This document shows positions 1 to 11,451 of a DNA stretch of 64,000 bases, piece after piece. Origin of the DNA: Spinellus fusiger. Taxonomy: Eukaryota > Mucoromycota > Mucoromycetes > Mucorales > Phycomycetaceae. The translations under genes and the position numbers were made by a program. Location: contig JALLLS010000075.1 of assembly GCA_025094145.1 (NCBI GenBank), positions 62,001 through 126,000 on the forward strand, given 5' to 3'. Within the stretch, counting starts at the first letter, position 1; each line of letters starts with the position of its first letter. Below the pieces are notes generated by a model. It was not told the origin of the DNA and did no database searches. It saw only the letters and a list, made by a program, of their open reading frames with translations.

Positions 1-620
1 CTTGACGTGAAAAGGGGATACCAAGGTACTTGAAAGTATCACAGGTTGGAAGCTCGTTGCCATAGAGGTAAAACGGCACATTGGCCGGGGCATTGAGTAC
101 TTCACATTTGGAGGGACTCCATTTGTAACCAAGGAGGGTCGAGTGAATTTCGGCAAGTGCCAGCATTCGATGTATATCTTCTGGGCAGCCCATAAGAGCC
201 ACATCATCAGCATACAACAAAAAATTCACAGGAGCCCAAGTAACAGTGACATGAGACGGACTGTAAGAGGAATCTGACAACTCAGAAGAGTCATCCGAAA
301 CTGTAGAAGTAGGAAAAGGATTGTGAAGGGAATTCTGTAACTCGTCAAGCAATGCGTGAACAGTTGCCTGTGGGGAAGCAAAAGAGAAAGGATTTCGAGC
401 ACAGAGATTAATGGACCGTCCCATGGTAGGTGGGTGCATACCAACCAGTATTGGGGATACCGAAGCAAACCTCAAGAAACGTGGAAGAGTATCAATGAAA
501 ATAGAATAAAGAAATGGAGAAAGAATACTACCCTGTAAGACTCCTCGTTTAGGTGCAATGTCCCGGGATGCTACATTTTTCAGAATCACATTCACCACAA
601 TGTCATCAATTTGTAATCAA
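1..620 (-). pseudogene. LINE (non-LTR) reverse transcriptase fragment
   Basis: On the minus strand one frame is open for about 206 codons from position 620 to the left edge of the window. It carries the RT core: KRGVLQGSILSPFLYSIFID (finger/palm motif before the catalytic box), then FLLYADDVAL with the YADD catalytic aspartates near position 215, then a KCEVLN and TFKYLGIPF tail typical of non-LTR reverse transcriptases. The upstream palm and any endonuclease domain are missing. At 621 the frame stops at the TA target of a Tc1 element, and the DNA beyond that element (from 1992) does not continue RT. The copy therefore looks 5'-truncated, as is usual for LINEs, or was rearranged before the Tc1 insertion. 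The rest of the ORF lies outside the window, so intactness downstream cannot be judged. Confidence 0.85.
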
Positions 621-1991
621 TACAGTGTCAGGCAAAAAAATAATAATTTATTTCATTTTCCCGATAGGATTCTTGTTTGGGGCAATACTTATTCTTTGTA
701 ATAAAAACACACATTGAACATATAGTAGAGACTTGAAAATTGGATGAAGTATAAAGAAGGTCAACAGGATATTATATAAAGATCTATTGGGTGGAAACCT
801 TTAATATTTGGTGTTTCGACCCTTGGCCTCAATGACAGCCCTACATCTCTAATGCATGCTGTCGATGAGGGCGTTGGTGACAGCCTTGGGTATTTTTTCC
901 CACTCTTGCACCAGGAGAGCCTTCAGATCCTGGAGGGTGCTCCTTGGGGTCATCTTCTTCTGAAGTGCTCTGTCAAGCTCCTCCCAAAGATGATCAATTG
1001 GGTTCAGGTCAGGGCTTTGAGAGGGCCACCCCTCCATCGTGACTATGCCTCTCTCATCCTTCCATTTCCTAGTCTCCTTACTAGTATGGCAACTGGCATT
1101 GTCCTCTTGAAGAACATAGCCTACCACTGGATTCAGTGCCAAAAGACGAGTCAGTTCAGGGCAATAGGCCGTTTCTAAAATGCTAGTGTATTTGGCACTA
1201 TTTATGAACCCCTCCACCACAGCAAGTCTACCAACACCTTTATCAGAAAAGAGAACACCACACCATCACCACACCACCACCAAACCTCATCTTTAGTTTG
1301 AAAAATTTTGGGAGTAACCCCTCCTTATTCCTGCGCACCACTCTGTTACGGTGATTGTTTGAGATGAATTGGAACCTTGACTCATCGAACTAGATGACTG
1401 TCTTCCAGTCTTCATCTATCCAATGAAGGTAGTTCCTAGTCCAAGCAAGCCTCAACTTCTTATGTTTAATGCTGAGAGAAGGTTTCTTAACCACCCTGAA
1501 AGAAGAAAGGCCAATCCTCTTTATCATTTCTCTAAAAGTGCTCATGCACACTTTGGTGGTCATCTGCCTGCAAAGTTGATCTATTGTCTGAAATGAATCC
1601 CTTTCCATCTCGTATACAAACTCTCTCTCGTCCTTCTCCGTCAGAATAGACTTGCGCCTAGAGCTCTTCCCTGCTTTGAAACAGCCAGTTTCCCTGTACT
1701 TCTTCACGATGAGGCTGACAGTGGGTTTACTGACACCAAACATGGCTGCATTCTCCACTTGGCTGGTGCCATTTTGGGTGGCCTCGTGTACAATGAGTTG
1801 ACGAGTAAAGTTGTTGATATTTTTTTTCTATTTCCAAAAGGCTTGGTGGTTTGTTCAGTGGTGTTAGTCATAATAGATGATATAGCGGAAAAAGAAGAAA
1901 TGAGGAATGTGTAAAAAAAAAAAAGATTTTTTTTGACCAAAATAGAGGTGGAAAAACGAAAACTTTGACTATTTTTTTGCCTGACACTGTA
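621..1991 (-). mobile_element. Tc1/mariner element 1 with TA duplication and TIRs
   Basis: The two ends are inverted repeats starting CAGTGTCAGGCAAAAAAA (623 inward, and its complement ending at 1989). Each is flanked by TA (621-622 and 1990-1991), the standard Tc1/mariner target duplication. The element is 1,367 bp, normal for this superfamily, and holds one broken transposase on the minus strand. It sits directly against the LINE RT fragment. Confidence 0.9.
849..1895 (-). pseudogene. Tc1-like transposase, decayed
   Basis: The N-terminal half holds a helix-turn-helix (FGVSKPTVSLIVKKYRETGC, about 1735-1675). The C-terminal half holds the DDE core, with QEDNASCHTS giving the second Asp and SPDLNPIDHLWEELDR giving the final acidic region, about 34 residues apart. 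At least three lesions are visible. There is a frameshift in an A-run near 1825, after the start MTNTTEQTTKP. An in-frame TAG stands where relatives have Trp (WKTVI-stop, about 1387-1389). A degraded stretch lies at 1220-1380. The product is related to the copy at 57.8 kb (shared WKTVI, KPSLSI and DSFQT motifs) and cannot be active as it stands. Confidence 0.85.
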
Positions 1992-3885
1992 TATCGTCTA
2001 TTTTATTTATGAATACACAAACATGTAAGCTTATTAGATCAGTCAAAGGACTTAACACTATGTACTGTAGGCAATATTAAAAGGCTTTGACTCTTTTAAA
2101 AGATGGATATCTACCAAAATAAAATAAAAAATAAAAAGTGTAATTAAATAGTATGCTTCCTAATCCCTCCGATACAACAGCAACAACCATTGATACACTT
2201 GCTGAAGAGAGTAACAAACATATAAAGAATCTACGGATTTTGCATAAATTCTGTGTTATTATCTCACTCATCTGCCTTGAAATGCTTATGATATTCGGAC
2301 GTAGTTTTTTTTTTCAATACATAGAAAAGGTTCTTCAGTGTTGAGGAAGAGTAGTTCAATATTTCATCACTTGACTCACTTGACAGAGAACAAGTAGTCA
2401 CTATCTGTCCCTATTGAACTAGACCCTGAAGACAAAAGCTTAGAGAATAGAACGACACTTGTGACTAGGATAGGGACACTTTTACAAATGACCAGAAAGC
2501 TTTATTTTTATACTACTTGAGAATCAAGTTTTTTGTTTTGTTTTTGTTTCTTTTCTCGGCAGTAAAATCAGGTCAATGTGCTGAGATGAGTCGAATGAAC
2601 TTCTCAGACATGGGCCAAGAGAAACCAGAGCAGATTCCGAGTGGATGATCTATAAGAAATAAAAGAGCATCGCACTTAAAGCCAACTTTTAGAACAGAAA
2701 CTGTAGACAAAAATGAATGAAAATGTTGATAGCTTAACAGAAAGCATTTCATGGGTTCATTTGAAAGAAAAGAGAAACCTCGACTCTCCATCTTGTATCT
2801 CAAAAAAAAAAAAGATGAAAAAAGTGTCTCCCTACGAGATAGGAATGGGTTGTAATAAGTAAATGAATAAGTAAATAAATAGAAATAAGGAAAGCAATCA
2901 ATAGCAAGTCTCTTTAGAACTACAAGATTGGGTAGCTTCGAATATGTCATTCAGTATCCTATTGACTGCTAATGGAGTTTTGGAATCCGCCATTGGGTAC
3001 TGTAAGCACTGTAAAGTGGCACTTTGGTGGGACACTAGATTTGTCAATTTACCAACCGTGCGTATGTATCATTATAGTAGTAATTGGCTCATTCATTTCA
3101 CAGTGATAGACTCTATGTGATTCACCAAATCACCCTTGTGAATGTCATTCTCTCGTGTTATCTTTTTATATAGACATGTGTTGAAGCTCAAGGAAAGGAA
3201 TAAAGCAGACAAGAACATAGCTCCTAGTGTAATTTTATCCTGTTTAAGTTTTATTGTAGGGAAAATTCATTTAATACACGGTAGACTGAATAAGGGCACT
3301 TCCTCCTGAATTCATGTTAAGTGACTCTGATGAGATTCATGTTGAATGATTAGAATATCCATGTCAGTAAGAAATAAAAACTAGACTACTAGTCTAATGA
3401 GAGTGATGTAAAAAGAAAGAAAAAAGACAAGCGTAAATGATCAATAATAAACATACAATAATTAAAAAATATAACCATATTTAAATATACACGATCAATA
3501 AAGATACACTATTAACACAAACATAGTGTGGACATACTTTATTAGAATAACAGCAAGACCCTTGAAGCCCATGTTAACTAACAAATAAGTTACAATACTA
3601 TTTCTCCTTTGTCATTCCAGAGGGTGGCGTATTCTTCAAAAGATGGGAGAGTTTTCATATATAGAATGATAAAGAAACTCTCTTATAACCTGTTATATAT
3701 ATAGGAGAACCTTCTGCTACTACCCCTTCTTTTGTCCTTTTGTCCCTGTCCCAGTGTCTGTCATGCCATGACTCTCCATGAAGCACGTCGCTCTTTCAAT
3801 ACTTCATCCACTCAGTGGCTTATGTGACTTGTGTGCCCAAAGAAGAAAAACCTAGCCATGAGCAGGATATCGATTCTTGCCTGTC
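1992..3885. other. Intergenic, no gene recognised
   Basis: About 1.9 kb of AT-rich sequence between Tc1 element 1 and UTP11. Open frames on either strand are short, with no recognisable motif. The last 200 bases before UTP11 (from about 3690) are pyrimidine-rich and probably contain its promoter. Confidence 0.5.
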
Positions 3886-4983
3886 ATGTCCTCCACACTT
3901 CGTAATTCGGTCCAGCGACGCAATCACAAAGAACGTGGACAACTCGTCCATCGACAGCGCTTTGGTCTTTTGGAGAAGAAAAAGGATTACAAGCTGCGTG
4001 CCAAAGACTACCATGGCAAACAGAACCGACTCAAAGCCATGCGCACCAAAGCATTGTTTAAGAATCCCGATGAATTCTACTTTAAAATGATTAACACCAA
4101 GACCAAAGTAATAAAGAAAGAGTGGCGAGCAGAGATAGCTTCTTTTTTTCTTTAAAGTAAAAAAAGAGTACTAATGTGTGTTGATTAGGGCGGTGTACAT
4201 ATCCAAGAACGTAATGAGAAGCTGCCCGATGAGATGGTGCAGTTGATGAAGTCCCAGGACAAGAACTATATTAAACTTCAGAGAGATATCAGTAAAAAGG
4301 TAGTTCTGATAAAGGTATCAGGCACTGACAATAGCATAGAAACTGGAGAAACTGCAACAATCCATTCACTTCTTGGACGATGCACCTGAAGGAGAAGAAG
4401 ACATAGAAGAAGAGAAGACATCCCAGCACATTGTCTTTGTAGACAATGATAAGAAAGGTGGGTTCTATTCTATAAAACGCATCTCATCCATGACATAGCA
4501 AAGAAGTTCAATCCTGCCAAGCATCTCGATACACTGCCAGAGCTTGTCCATCGTAAATTCAACAGACCTCGCCTAGAGACACTGCGCAATGCTACTCTGG
4601 ACACATTAGAGAACAAACAGGAACTAAAGGTGGGACTACACAAAAAAAAAGACTATTGTCTTAGGGGAATTCCATTCACTGACCTGATTGGTTTTTTAAG
4701 GAGATTAAACGAGAAAGAGAGAGAAAATACCTCGAACTGTCTTCAAGAACAAAGCGTGAAGAAGATCTTGCCCGAGTAGAGCGTGAATTGCAACTGCAAA
4801 GAGCCATGCAGGTAAGCTCTCTACAGTTTCCTAGGTCACTTATTCACTTATTCACTGTCTTTTTTTCTTTTTTTTTTTTAAAAAAAAAACTATTGAAAAC
4901 AGCAAAAGGGAAAGAAGAAGAAGATTGGTGTTGACTCACATGGCTTGGCAATCTACAAGTGGTCTTCGCAGCGAAAGAAATAA
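3886..4983 (+). CDS. UTP11: U3 snoRNP / SSU processome protein UTP11
   Basis: Six exons: 3886-4107, 4189-4299, 4340-4457, 4499-4629, 4701-4811, 4903-4983, giving 257 aa, close to the usual size of about 250. UTP11 is a small basic protein of the U3-containing SSU processome, acting in early 18S pre-rRNA cleavage in the nucleolus. The family signature is clear. The N-terminal region reads RERGQ-like then [18 protein letters not shown] and [10 protein letters not shown]. Exon 2 starts GGVHI. The C-terminus holds a basic coiled region and ends in [12 protein letters not shown]. All five junctions keep frame. The ATG at 3886 is preferred over the upstream in-frame TTG because family members start just before this point. 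NOT1-C follows in tandem after 292 bp. Confidence 0.95.
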
Positions 4984-5275
4984 GCAGGCTTTCCTTAGAG
5001 CATGTCCTTCTGAGATTAAATATTCACTCGTCGTCCCCATCCCACCAAGTTGCCCATGTTTTTTTTCACAGTGTTTATTTTGTGTTTTTATTTTTTATTT
5101 TTATTTTTTTATTTTCATTTTTTATTTTTTCCTGTATTTTTATTAAGGCAGTAATTGTTCCAACCTACCTTCTTTTTATTTTAATAAACAAGGCAAAGAA
5201 GTGTACAATAATAGAAGGAAGTGTGACAGCGTAAACAGAGTACAAGCACTAACAACACCAACACCAACACCAACA

Positions 5276-8143
5276 ATGCCTTCTCCCAATTACTCCATTC
5301 CTTACTCTAAGCTCAAGCTATATAACATGTTCGCTCATAAACCTATGGGTTTACAGCCTCCCTCTCTACCTCCTCTTCCTTCTCCACCACCTCAAAACAG
5401 TGCCTACAGTGCAGAGATAAGCAGCAAACCCCACTTTGACCAGACAATGATAAGCCAGACAGCACAGGACATTGACTTTCTCAACACATCCCACCTACCT
5501 CCCATGAGCTTCAATGACAGCCTCATGGTGAAGCTACAGGTAAGCAGAGCCTTACAACTCACTAAACAAAAGGAAACAATAATGCATAGCAAATGTTACT
5601 TGAACTCGACCGACTGATCCGACACTGCACCCTTTCTTCCTGTGCCATGCTACCTCCCAACCACGATATCTGTCTGTTGATGCGGCAAATTCCTCTGGTC
5701 ATATCACAAAGCACCACACCACTACAGACAATGCAGTCCTTTGTGGAAAAAGTAGTGTTCATGCTGTACAAGAGCCAGACACCCTTTGCTCTTGAGGCCT
5801 ACACTGGGTTCCTACAGTCCTTGTTTGAGTTGTCTGTCCACGTAGGAAAGGAGGCGTTGGGCTGGATTGTCTATGCAGAAGATGAGGTAGATTGACACTC
5901 ACAAAAGGGCACCATGGGCTTACGATTAGAGAAAATACAACGCACCAGTGATTGCTATGCTTCTTCGTCATGAAATGCTACCCTTGGAGGCATACGATGG
6001 ACAGACAGCCAAACACATTCAGAACAGATCCGAAGGCATGGCGGATTTTGCTGCTGATTTGATTCGACTGTGTTTACTTGTCCCTGCTCCTGTTACGTTT
6101 CTCGAAGACCATGCATTGACACTAGCGACATTGGATGCCTTGCGGAGACAAAAGACAGCCACAGAGAGGTAATAAGGCCGTGTGTTGGTTTCTTTGTTGG
6201 TTTCTTTGTTGGTTTCTTATTATTTTTCCTATTGTTTTATATGTCTTGCAGAGTACTTGCTGTGATGCAGGAATTGGAGCAATGGGTAGAGGCACCCTAC
6301 AAGGGGCGTTCAGGCACAGGCACAGGCACGTATTGTCTTGAGCTTCGGTTATTGTTGGCAGAGTGGATGAGGCTTTGTCAGCATGCCATTGCTACAGATC
6401 CATTGTACCAACAACTGGCCACCAAAGTACGTGTTTACTTGAGCTGAATCCATAGATAAGCGACTCATGCATGGACTGTAGATATTAGAAAAGACAGAAG
6501 GAGAAGACAACCGATGCTTCTTCTTCCGCCTGTGTACAGACACTTGTGTTCATCATTTCCTGTCGCTCAAGACACAGAGTGCCTCTTATAGAAGAAGAGC
6601 ACTGCAATTGATCGACGCCTATGCACGACTGGTAGCTTACATGGTCCAGCAGGAAACCGCACCCGAGAACAGTGACAAGGCAAAAGTAACTCTGGTGAGC
6701 CAGGCCTTGTCTGTCCTTGTCCTTGTCCTTGCTCAACACCACGAAATCAAAACAACCCAGTTCAACCAAAAGCCATTTCTACGGATCCTTGCTTCTCTCC
6801 TTGCAGAACTAGGAAAACTAAAGATCAAAAGTATCGAATCCAGCATTGTCCTTGCCTTTAGGTAAAATAAGCCTAGAAGACATTGTTTCTTATGAGGGAT
6901 CTTTCCTTCTCTCTAGTGATACTCTCCACACACTCCAGCCCCTCTACTTCCCTGGATTTGCATTCTCATGGCTACACCTCCTATCCCATCGTGCCTTTCT
7001 GCCCCAGCTGCTGGTTCCTCACCATCCCCAAGGCTGGGCACTCTACCAGAAACTTGTCCTTGTTCTTCTTCACTTTCTACGTCCTCTGCTTGAGACGCGT
7101 GTTTTACAAAGAGCCACACGCGCCTTTTACCGCGGCACGCTTCGTTTCTTGGTAGTGCTCCTCCATGACTTTCCTGAATTCTTGAGTGATCATTACATGG
7201 TGTTTACTCAATGCATTCCATTGTCGTGCATTCAATTGCGCAACCTTGTACTGAGTGCCTTTCCCAGAGTCATGCATCTACCCGATCCCTTTACACCCGA
7301 TCTACGGCTGGGGTCTCTTGCTGAATCACGACAAGAGCCTTCGCTGGAAATAAGCTACTGTAGACGACTCAGTGCCCATGGACTAGGAGAGCGCATTGAC
7401 CGGTACCTGAGTGACGATGATGAGGAGGAAGAAGAGGAAGAAGAAGAAAGAGGAAGATTAAAACAAGGAAAAGAGGACGACGAGACATTCTTTGCCTTTG
7501 TACTTGACTCGGTGACGGTGGAGAAAGGGTACACACTGGAAACACTTTCTTCTCTTGTCCTTTACCTTGGATCACAAACAGCACTGGAGGAAGGACCCAT
7601 GGAGGAAAACCCAAGCATGCGAGTGTACAAGTATCTCTTGGCCCATATGACAAGTCAAGGTAAGATACACAATGATGGCATGGACAGATCAAAGAGAAGG
7701 CTCAGTATGGATCCACTAGGCACCTACTACTTGATCAACTGCATTATCGATCATCTAAGATATCCCAACAGCCATACCTACTTCTTTAGCACTGCCCTTC
7801 TCTTCTTATTTGAGGATCAGCCAGAGAAGATTAAGGAGCAGATCACACGGTAGGTTGTGTCTGTAGAGAACTATCATTGATGGTAGGCAGGGTGTTGTTA
7901 GAGCGTCTTATTGTCAACAGACCTCATCCATGGGGTCTTTTGGCTACGTTCATTGAGCTGATTAAGAGGCCCACCTTCTGGGACTATGACTTTGTTCGAT
8001 GTTCTCCTGACATTGAGCGTCTTTTTGATAATGTATCAAGGTAAGTTTCTTCAAAGAACAAGCAGCAAGAGAATGACTCTTGTAGGTCTATCAAGAGGAT
8101 TCCTGCCCAAGAGAGTGGAGTGAGTGGAGATCTCTCCAGCTAA
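5276..8143 (+). CDS. CCR4-NOT scaffold NOT1, C-terminal part only
   Basis: Eight exons: 5276-5539, 5590-5886, 5930-6168, 6252-6426, 6482-6861, 6917-7849, 7891-8040, 8086-8143, encoding 831 aa. NOT1 is the scaffold of the CCR4-NOT deadenylase. Residues about 90-330 match its connector region ([22 protein letters not shown]-like, WIVYAEDE). Residues about 455-815 match the NOT1 superfamily homology domain, which binds NOT2/NOT3/NOT5: [81 protein letters not shown]. An acidic DDDEEEE tract lies near residue 620. The first 88 residues are Pro/Ser-rich with no known domain. The HEAT, MIF4G (CAF1-binding) and CAF40-binding parts of an ordinary NOT1 of about 2,000 residues are absent. UTP11 ends only 292 bp upstream, so they are not simply off-window. 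The gene may be a split or a truncated duplicate. Confidence 0.9.
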
Positions 8144-8384
8144 AAACAAAAACAAAAAACAAAATGTCTCTCTCTCTGTTCTTTTCTTCATTGAGACACC
8201 CTTCATTGACACTCTTCTTCATTCTACACATCTCCCCACTCTTTCTCTCAAAAGTTCTCATTAAGCTACACTGTTACTGTTTCATTATATTTTATTGTTC
8301 TCTTTCATAATAGAGTAAGTATTAACCTTTTTTCTTTCTTTCTTTTTCTTCTTATACCGATGTAACGCTTGCACTGTTCCTGCT

Positions 8385-8970
8385 TTATTCTCCAAACAAT
8401 CGTCTGACACGCTTCAACACACTATCCTTCTCAGGGTCTATAAGAACAATGAGAAGAGATTCTATATACCCTTTTCTTTCTTTCTTTTTACCATAAGGAT
8501 GATCCTTGGAAGGAATCTCGAGCACTGTAGGAAATGCTTGGTGGTAATTATCAATCAACTCTCGAATCTCTTCGGCCACCTATGAAAGTATCCATGGCAA
8601 CATCAATACTACTGCCCTAAAAGAGAGAGAGAGAAAAAAACTGGCTTACATGCTGGTTGATAAGAATAATAGCAATATCCTTGCGCTTGGTAAATTCCAA
8701 AAAGGCTTCTTCCACAGTAGACAGGGGTGTTTCTAGAGAAAAGAGTATTGTTTATATAGCAATAGAATGTAGTCGAGTGCCACTTACTTGCATCTACAAC
8801 AAGGAAGTTGCGCTTCTGTTGTTGGTTGACATGACCCACACCTGCCAATAAGAGTCCAGTGACAGAGTCCTGTATGTCAGGACTGTTCTTTCTCAAAATA
8901 GAAAAGGTACCTCATCACCAATAACAGCAAGAAATGTACGGTCTTTATGAACCGATGTGCCAGTGGCCAT
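8385..8970 (-). CDS. VMA7: V-type proton ATPase subunit F
   Basis: Five exons on the minus strand: 8911-8970, 8788-8869, 8650-8732, 8492-8579, 8385-8437, giving 121 aa, the normal size. Subunit F belongs to the central stalk of the V1 sector, which couples ATP hydrolysis to proton pumping into vacuoles and endosomes. Recognisable blocks are [40 protein letters not shown] and [13 protein letters not shown], ending RRLFGE. Splice phases agree at all four introns. The gene converges with NOT1-C, with 241 bp between the stops. Confidence 0.96.
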
Positions 8971-9799
8971 GATGAGAAAGTAGAAAATCAGAGGTATGGC
9001 ATGACTTGCCCCCCTCCTTTGTTTCGCCTGGGCAGAGCAACGGCGGTTTATGAATAGAACACGTCACAGTAAGACCCATTTCTTAATCCATCTACACACC
9101 CAAAGATTTTTCTGGCTTTTAGGCGGGGATATATCCTTCCTTTTACGTCTATTTTTTGCCTTTTATGGATCTGTATTTAAAAATCAAAGGTTTGCAAGTA
9201 TCTGTAATAAAGGGCACTAAGGTTATCAACAAGACCACTGGAGAGATAAATGTATAGATATTGGGTCTCTAGCAGGGACAACGAAATAGAGTATTAGTAC
9301 AAAGGCTAGTCTAGGGAAATCAAAGAGGGTACATGAACAGGAACACAACACACGATTGGATCACAACTGGTAACTAGGCAACTGTTCTTTAAGCAATTCT
9401 TTTCTTTCTAGAATGTTGTTGTAGTCTGCATTACTTTGGTAGTTATGATTAAGCAATTGACTTGTGAAATTTAGTTTTGTTCTCTTCTGTTCGAATATTA
9501 ATACCTGCTAATTACACTGTCTGTTTTTCTCCATAACTTCTACCCTCTTTAACTTGTTTGTCTTTGTCTGGCATATAAACCAACGGTTGTGATCTGGTGA
9601 GTGTATGTTTATTATGTCTTACATGTTGGTCAGTTTCTATTTTATATTCTTTTATTTTAATAAACCCAGTGAATCCATTACAAAGGCAAGAAGGTGCCAG
9701 TGCAAGGGTAATATGACACACACATAGAGAGTACATTAATACATCTTGAACTAACTATTTTTACTATTATTTTATTAGTGAGAAGGGGTGTTGGCACCT
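8971..9799. other. Intergenic, no gene recognised
   Basis: Between the start of VMA7 and the Fanzor fossil. Frames are short and featureless. The first 200 bases presumably hold the VMA7 promoter. I see no further Fanzor N-terminal sequence in this stretch. Confidence 0.45.
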
Positions 9800-10265
9800 A
9801 AAAAGATTGGAGTACGATCCTACCAAACTGCCATTCGTTGCTTATGGCACAGGAATGAAAGGAAAAGATGCTGTCAAGTTCAAAGGCCATCGTGTTGGTT
9901 TGACAAGAATCTTATATCAATCATTGAAAAAAAAGACAAAAAGATGATCTTCTTCTAGTTGATGTCGATGAGTTCTTTACATCGAGGGTAAGTATGATTG
10001 ACTTCTCACTCAATACAAAAAGCTCTTCTAACAGTTACTCTTATTTTTATTCTCAAGACCTGCCACACTTATAACACAAATATCCTCACTGAGGTATTAG
10101 TGAATTTCAACAGTATCCATGCTTGCTAAGTTTATGGAATTGTTTAGAACAGAGATGTGAATGCATCAAAGGGCATCTATACAGTCACATAGGAATAGAT
10201 ATCTGTATTCATATTATATACCACCACATCGAAAGTGGTTTCCTTCGGGATTCAGATATTTACAG
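9800..10265 (+). pseudogene. Fanzor (TnpB-like nuclease) C-terminal fossil
   Basis: A decayed C-terminal half of a Fanzor gene. The frame from about 9808 gives RLEYDPTKLPFVAYGTGMKG, then KDAVKFKGHRVGLTRILY, the region before the active site in fungal Fanzors. After a frameshift in the A-run near 9930 comes LLLVDVDEFFTS, holding the shifted (alternate) RuvC glutamate. An intron with proper borders (9988-10057) leads into TCHTYN, where the first zinc knuckle should lie; only one of the two expected Cys remains. NRDVNASKGIYT near 10150 carries the RuvC-III aspartate. Stops follow immediately, and the N-terminal half is absent. Sequence differs strongly from the Fanzor at 61.7-64 kb, so it belongs to another lineage. 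Assignment rests on motif order recalled from the family. Confidence 0.65.
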
Positions 10266-10469
10266 GTAAATCTACATAGTTTTTATTTAAAAACTAACAT
10301 AAATATATACTTTATTTTTGCTCCTTTTCAAATCGACTTGTCATTTCTTAAACAATTGTAGCTCGACTATTTCCTTTTATATCCTAAAGATCTCTTAGTG
10401 TATATTTAAGAACAGAACAGAACAAAAACAAAAAAAAAGAACAAGTTACAAGTCTCGGCTTGTTTCTCC

Positions 10470-11300
10470 ATGACGGCCCTTTCTCCAAAAACACCTACTC
10501 CACCTATACTTGCAAGAAGAAGAATAGTTACAACAGCGTCTAGTTTCTATGATGATGTTTATTTTGACTCTGACGAAGAAGAACAAGAACAAAAAGAAAG
10601 GTCCTTAGAGGCGCCTGCTGCTACAAATACCAAGTGTAGGTCATTTTGTTGTTGTTCTTTTTCTTCTTCAGCCCTATAGACTGTTATTCATCTCTTGTCA
10701 AAGCACAGCGTAGTATTGTTCCTCATGACGACTTATTGTACGATCCAACACAGGACGACGCTGATGAAGAGTGGGTAGCCAACAAGATCAAAGGTACAAG
10801 GAGACACTGTGGCCTGTGTTGTATTGATGCACTCATCTATTGAATGCACAGAGGCCACTCCCCAACACCACACACAAAAGGTAGCCACCACAGACGCCAT
10901 TCTCACCTGTCCCATGTGCTTTTCTCCCTTGTGCTATAGCTGCCAAAGGTAAACCCACACACAGTCATACAGATACAGTCACACAGACACATCTCACGTG
11001 TTCACTTTGGGCCATGCTGTTAGACACGACACCTATCCCAACCAGTACAGAGCCATGTTTGTAGAGAACTGCCACGTCATCAGAACCGAGCGGTACAAGG
11101 TAGCAGCTCATGCCACTCCCCTGAAGAACAGGGGAAAGAGAAAAGGCACAGCTGTAGTGGAGGACGAAAAGGAAGAAGAAGAAAAAGGCACGGCTGCATT
11201 AGAGGCCTACTTCTGTGTCCAGTGCAAGACGTGCAAGACTCACGTGGCAATGATGGACGATGACGAGGTGTATCACTTTTTCAATGCCATTGCGCAATGA
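10470..11300 (+). CDS. E2F-associated phosphoprotein (EAPP)-like protein
   Basis: Four exons: 10470-10635, 10680-10793, 10852-10948, 11024-11300, 217 aa. The order of blocks matches the EAPP family. An acidic segment FYDDVYFDSDEEE comes near residue 30, then HDDLLYDPTQDD..EEWV. A zinc-binding pair follows (CPMC..LCYSC), then QYRAMFVENC. Last come a basic/acidic linker and a second Cys cluster (CVQCKTCKTHVAM), ending DDDEVYHFFNAIAQ. Animal EAPP is a nuclear phosphoprotein linked to E2F transcription; its role in fungi is unknown, and I infer only a nuclear zinc-binding protein. RVS167 begins 151 bp downstream in the same direction. Confidence 0.88.
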
Positions 11301-11451
11301 TCGGAGCTGGTAGTTTATGCAAATATCGTAGAGTTTCTCACTTTCTACTCTTTATTCTCCCTCTATCTATCTGTCTATCTGTCTATAGTCTCTTAATAAA
11401 CATGAGTTGGAAGGTGTGTGGGGTGTTGTCTGTCTTCACAGTGACTGAGAA

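Noticed and set aside
2153..2344. Short frame beginning MLPNPSDTTATTIDTLAEES
   Set aside because: Isolated 63-codon frame with no splice-linked neighbour and an AT-driven hydrophobic end.
7660..7710. A possible intron starting GTAAGATAC in the NOT1 gene
   Set aside because: No acceptor nearby restores frame; reading straight through keeps the domain in frame up to the conserved YYLIN.
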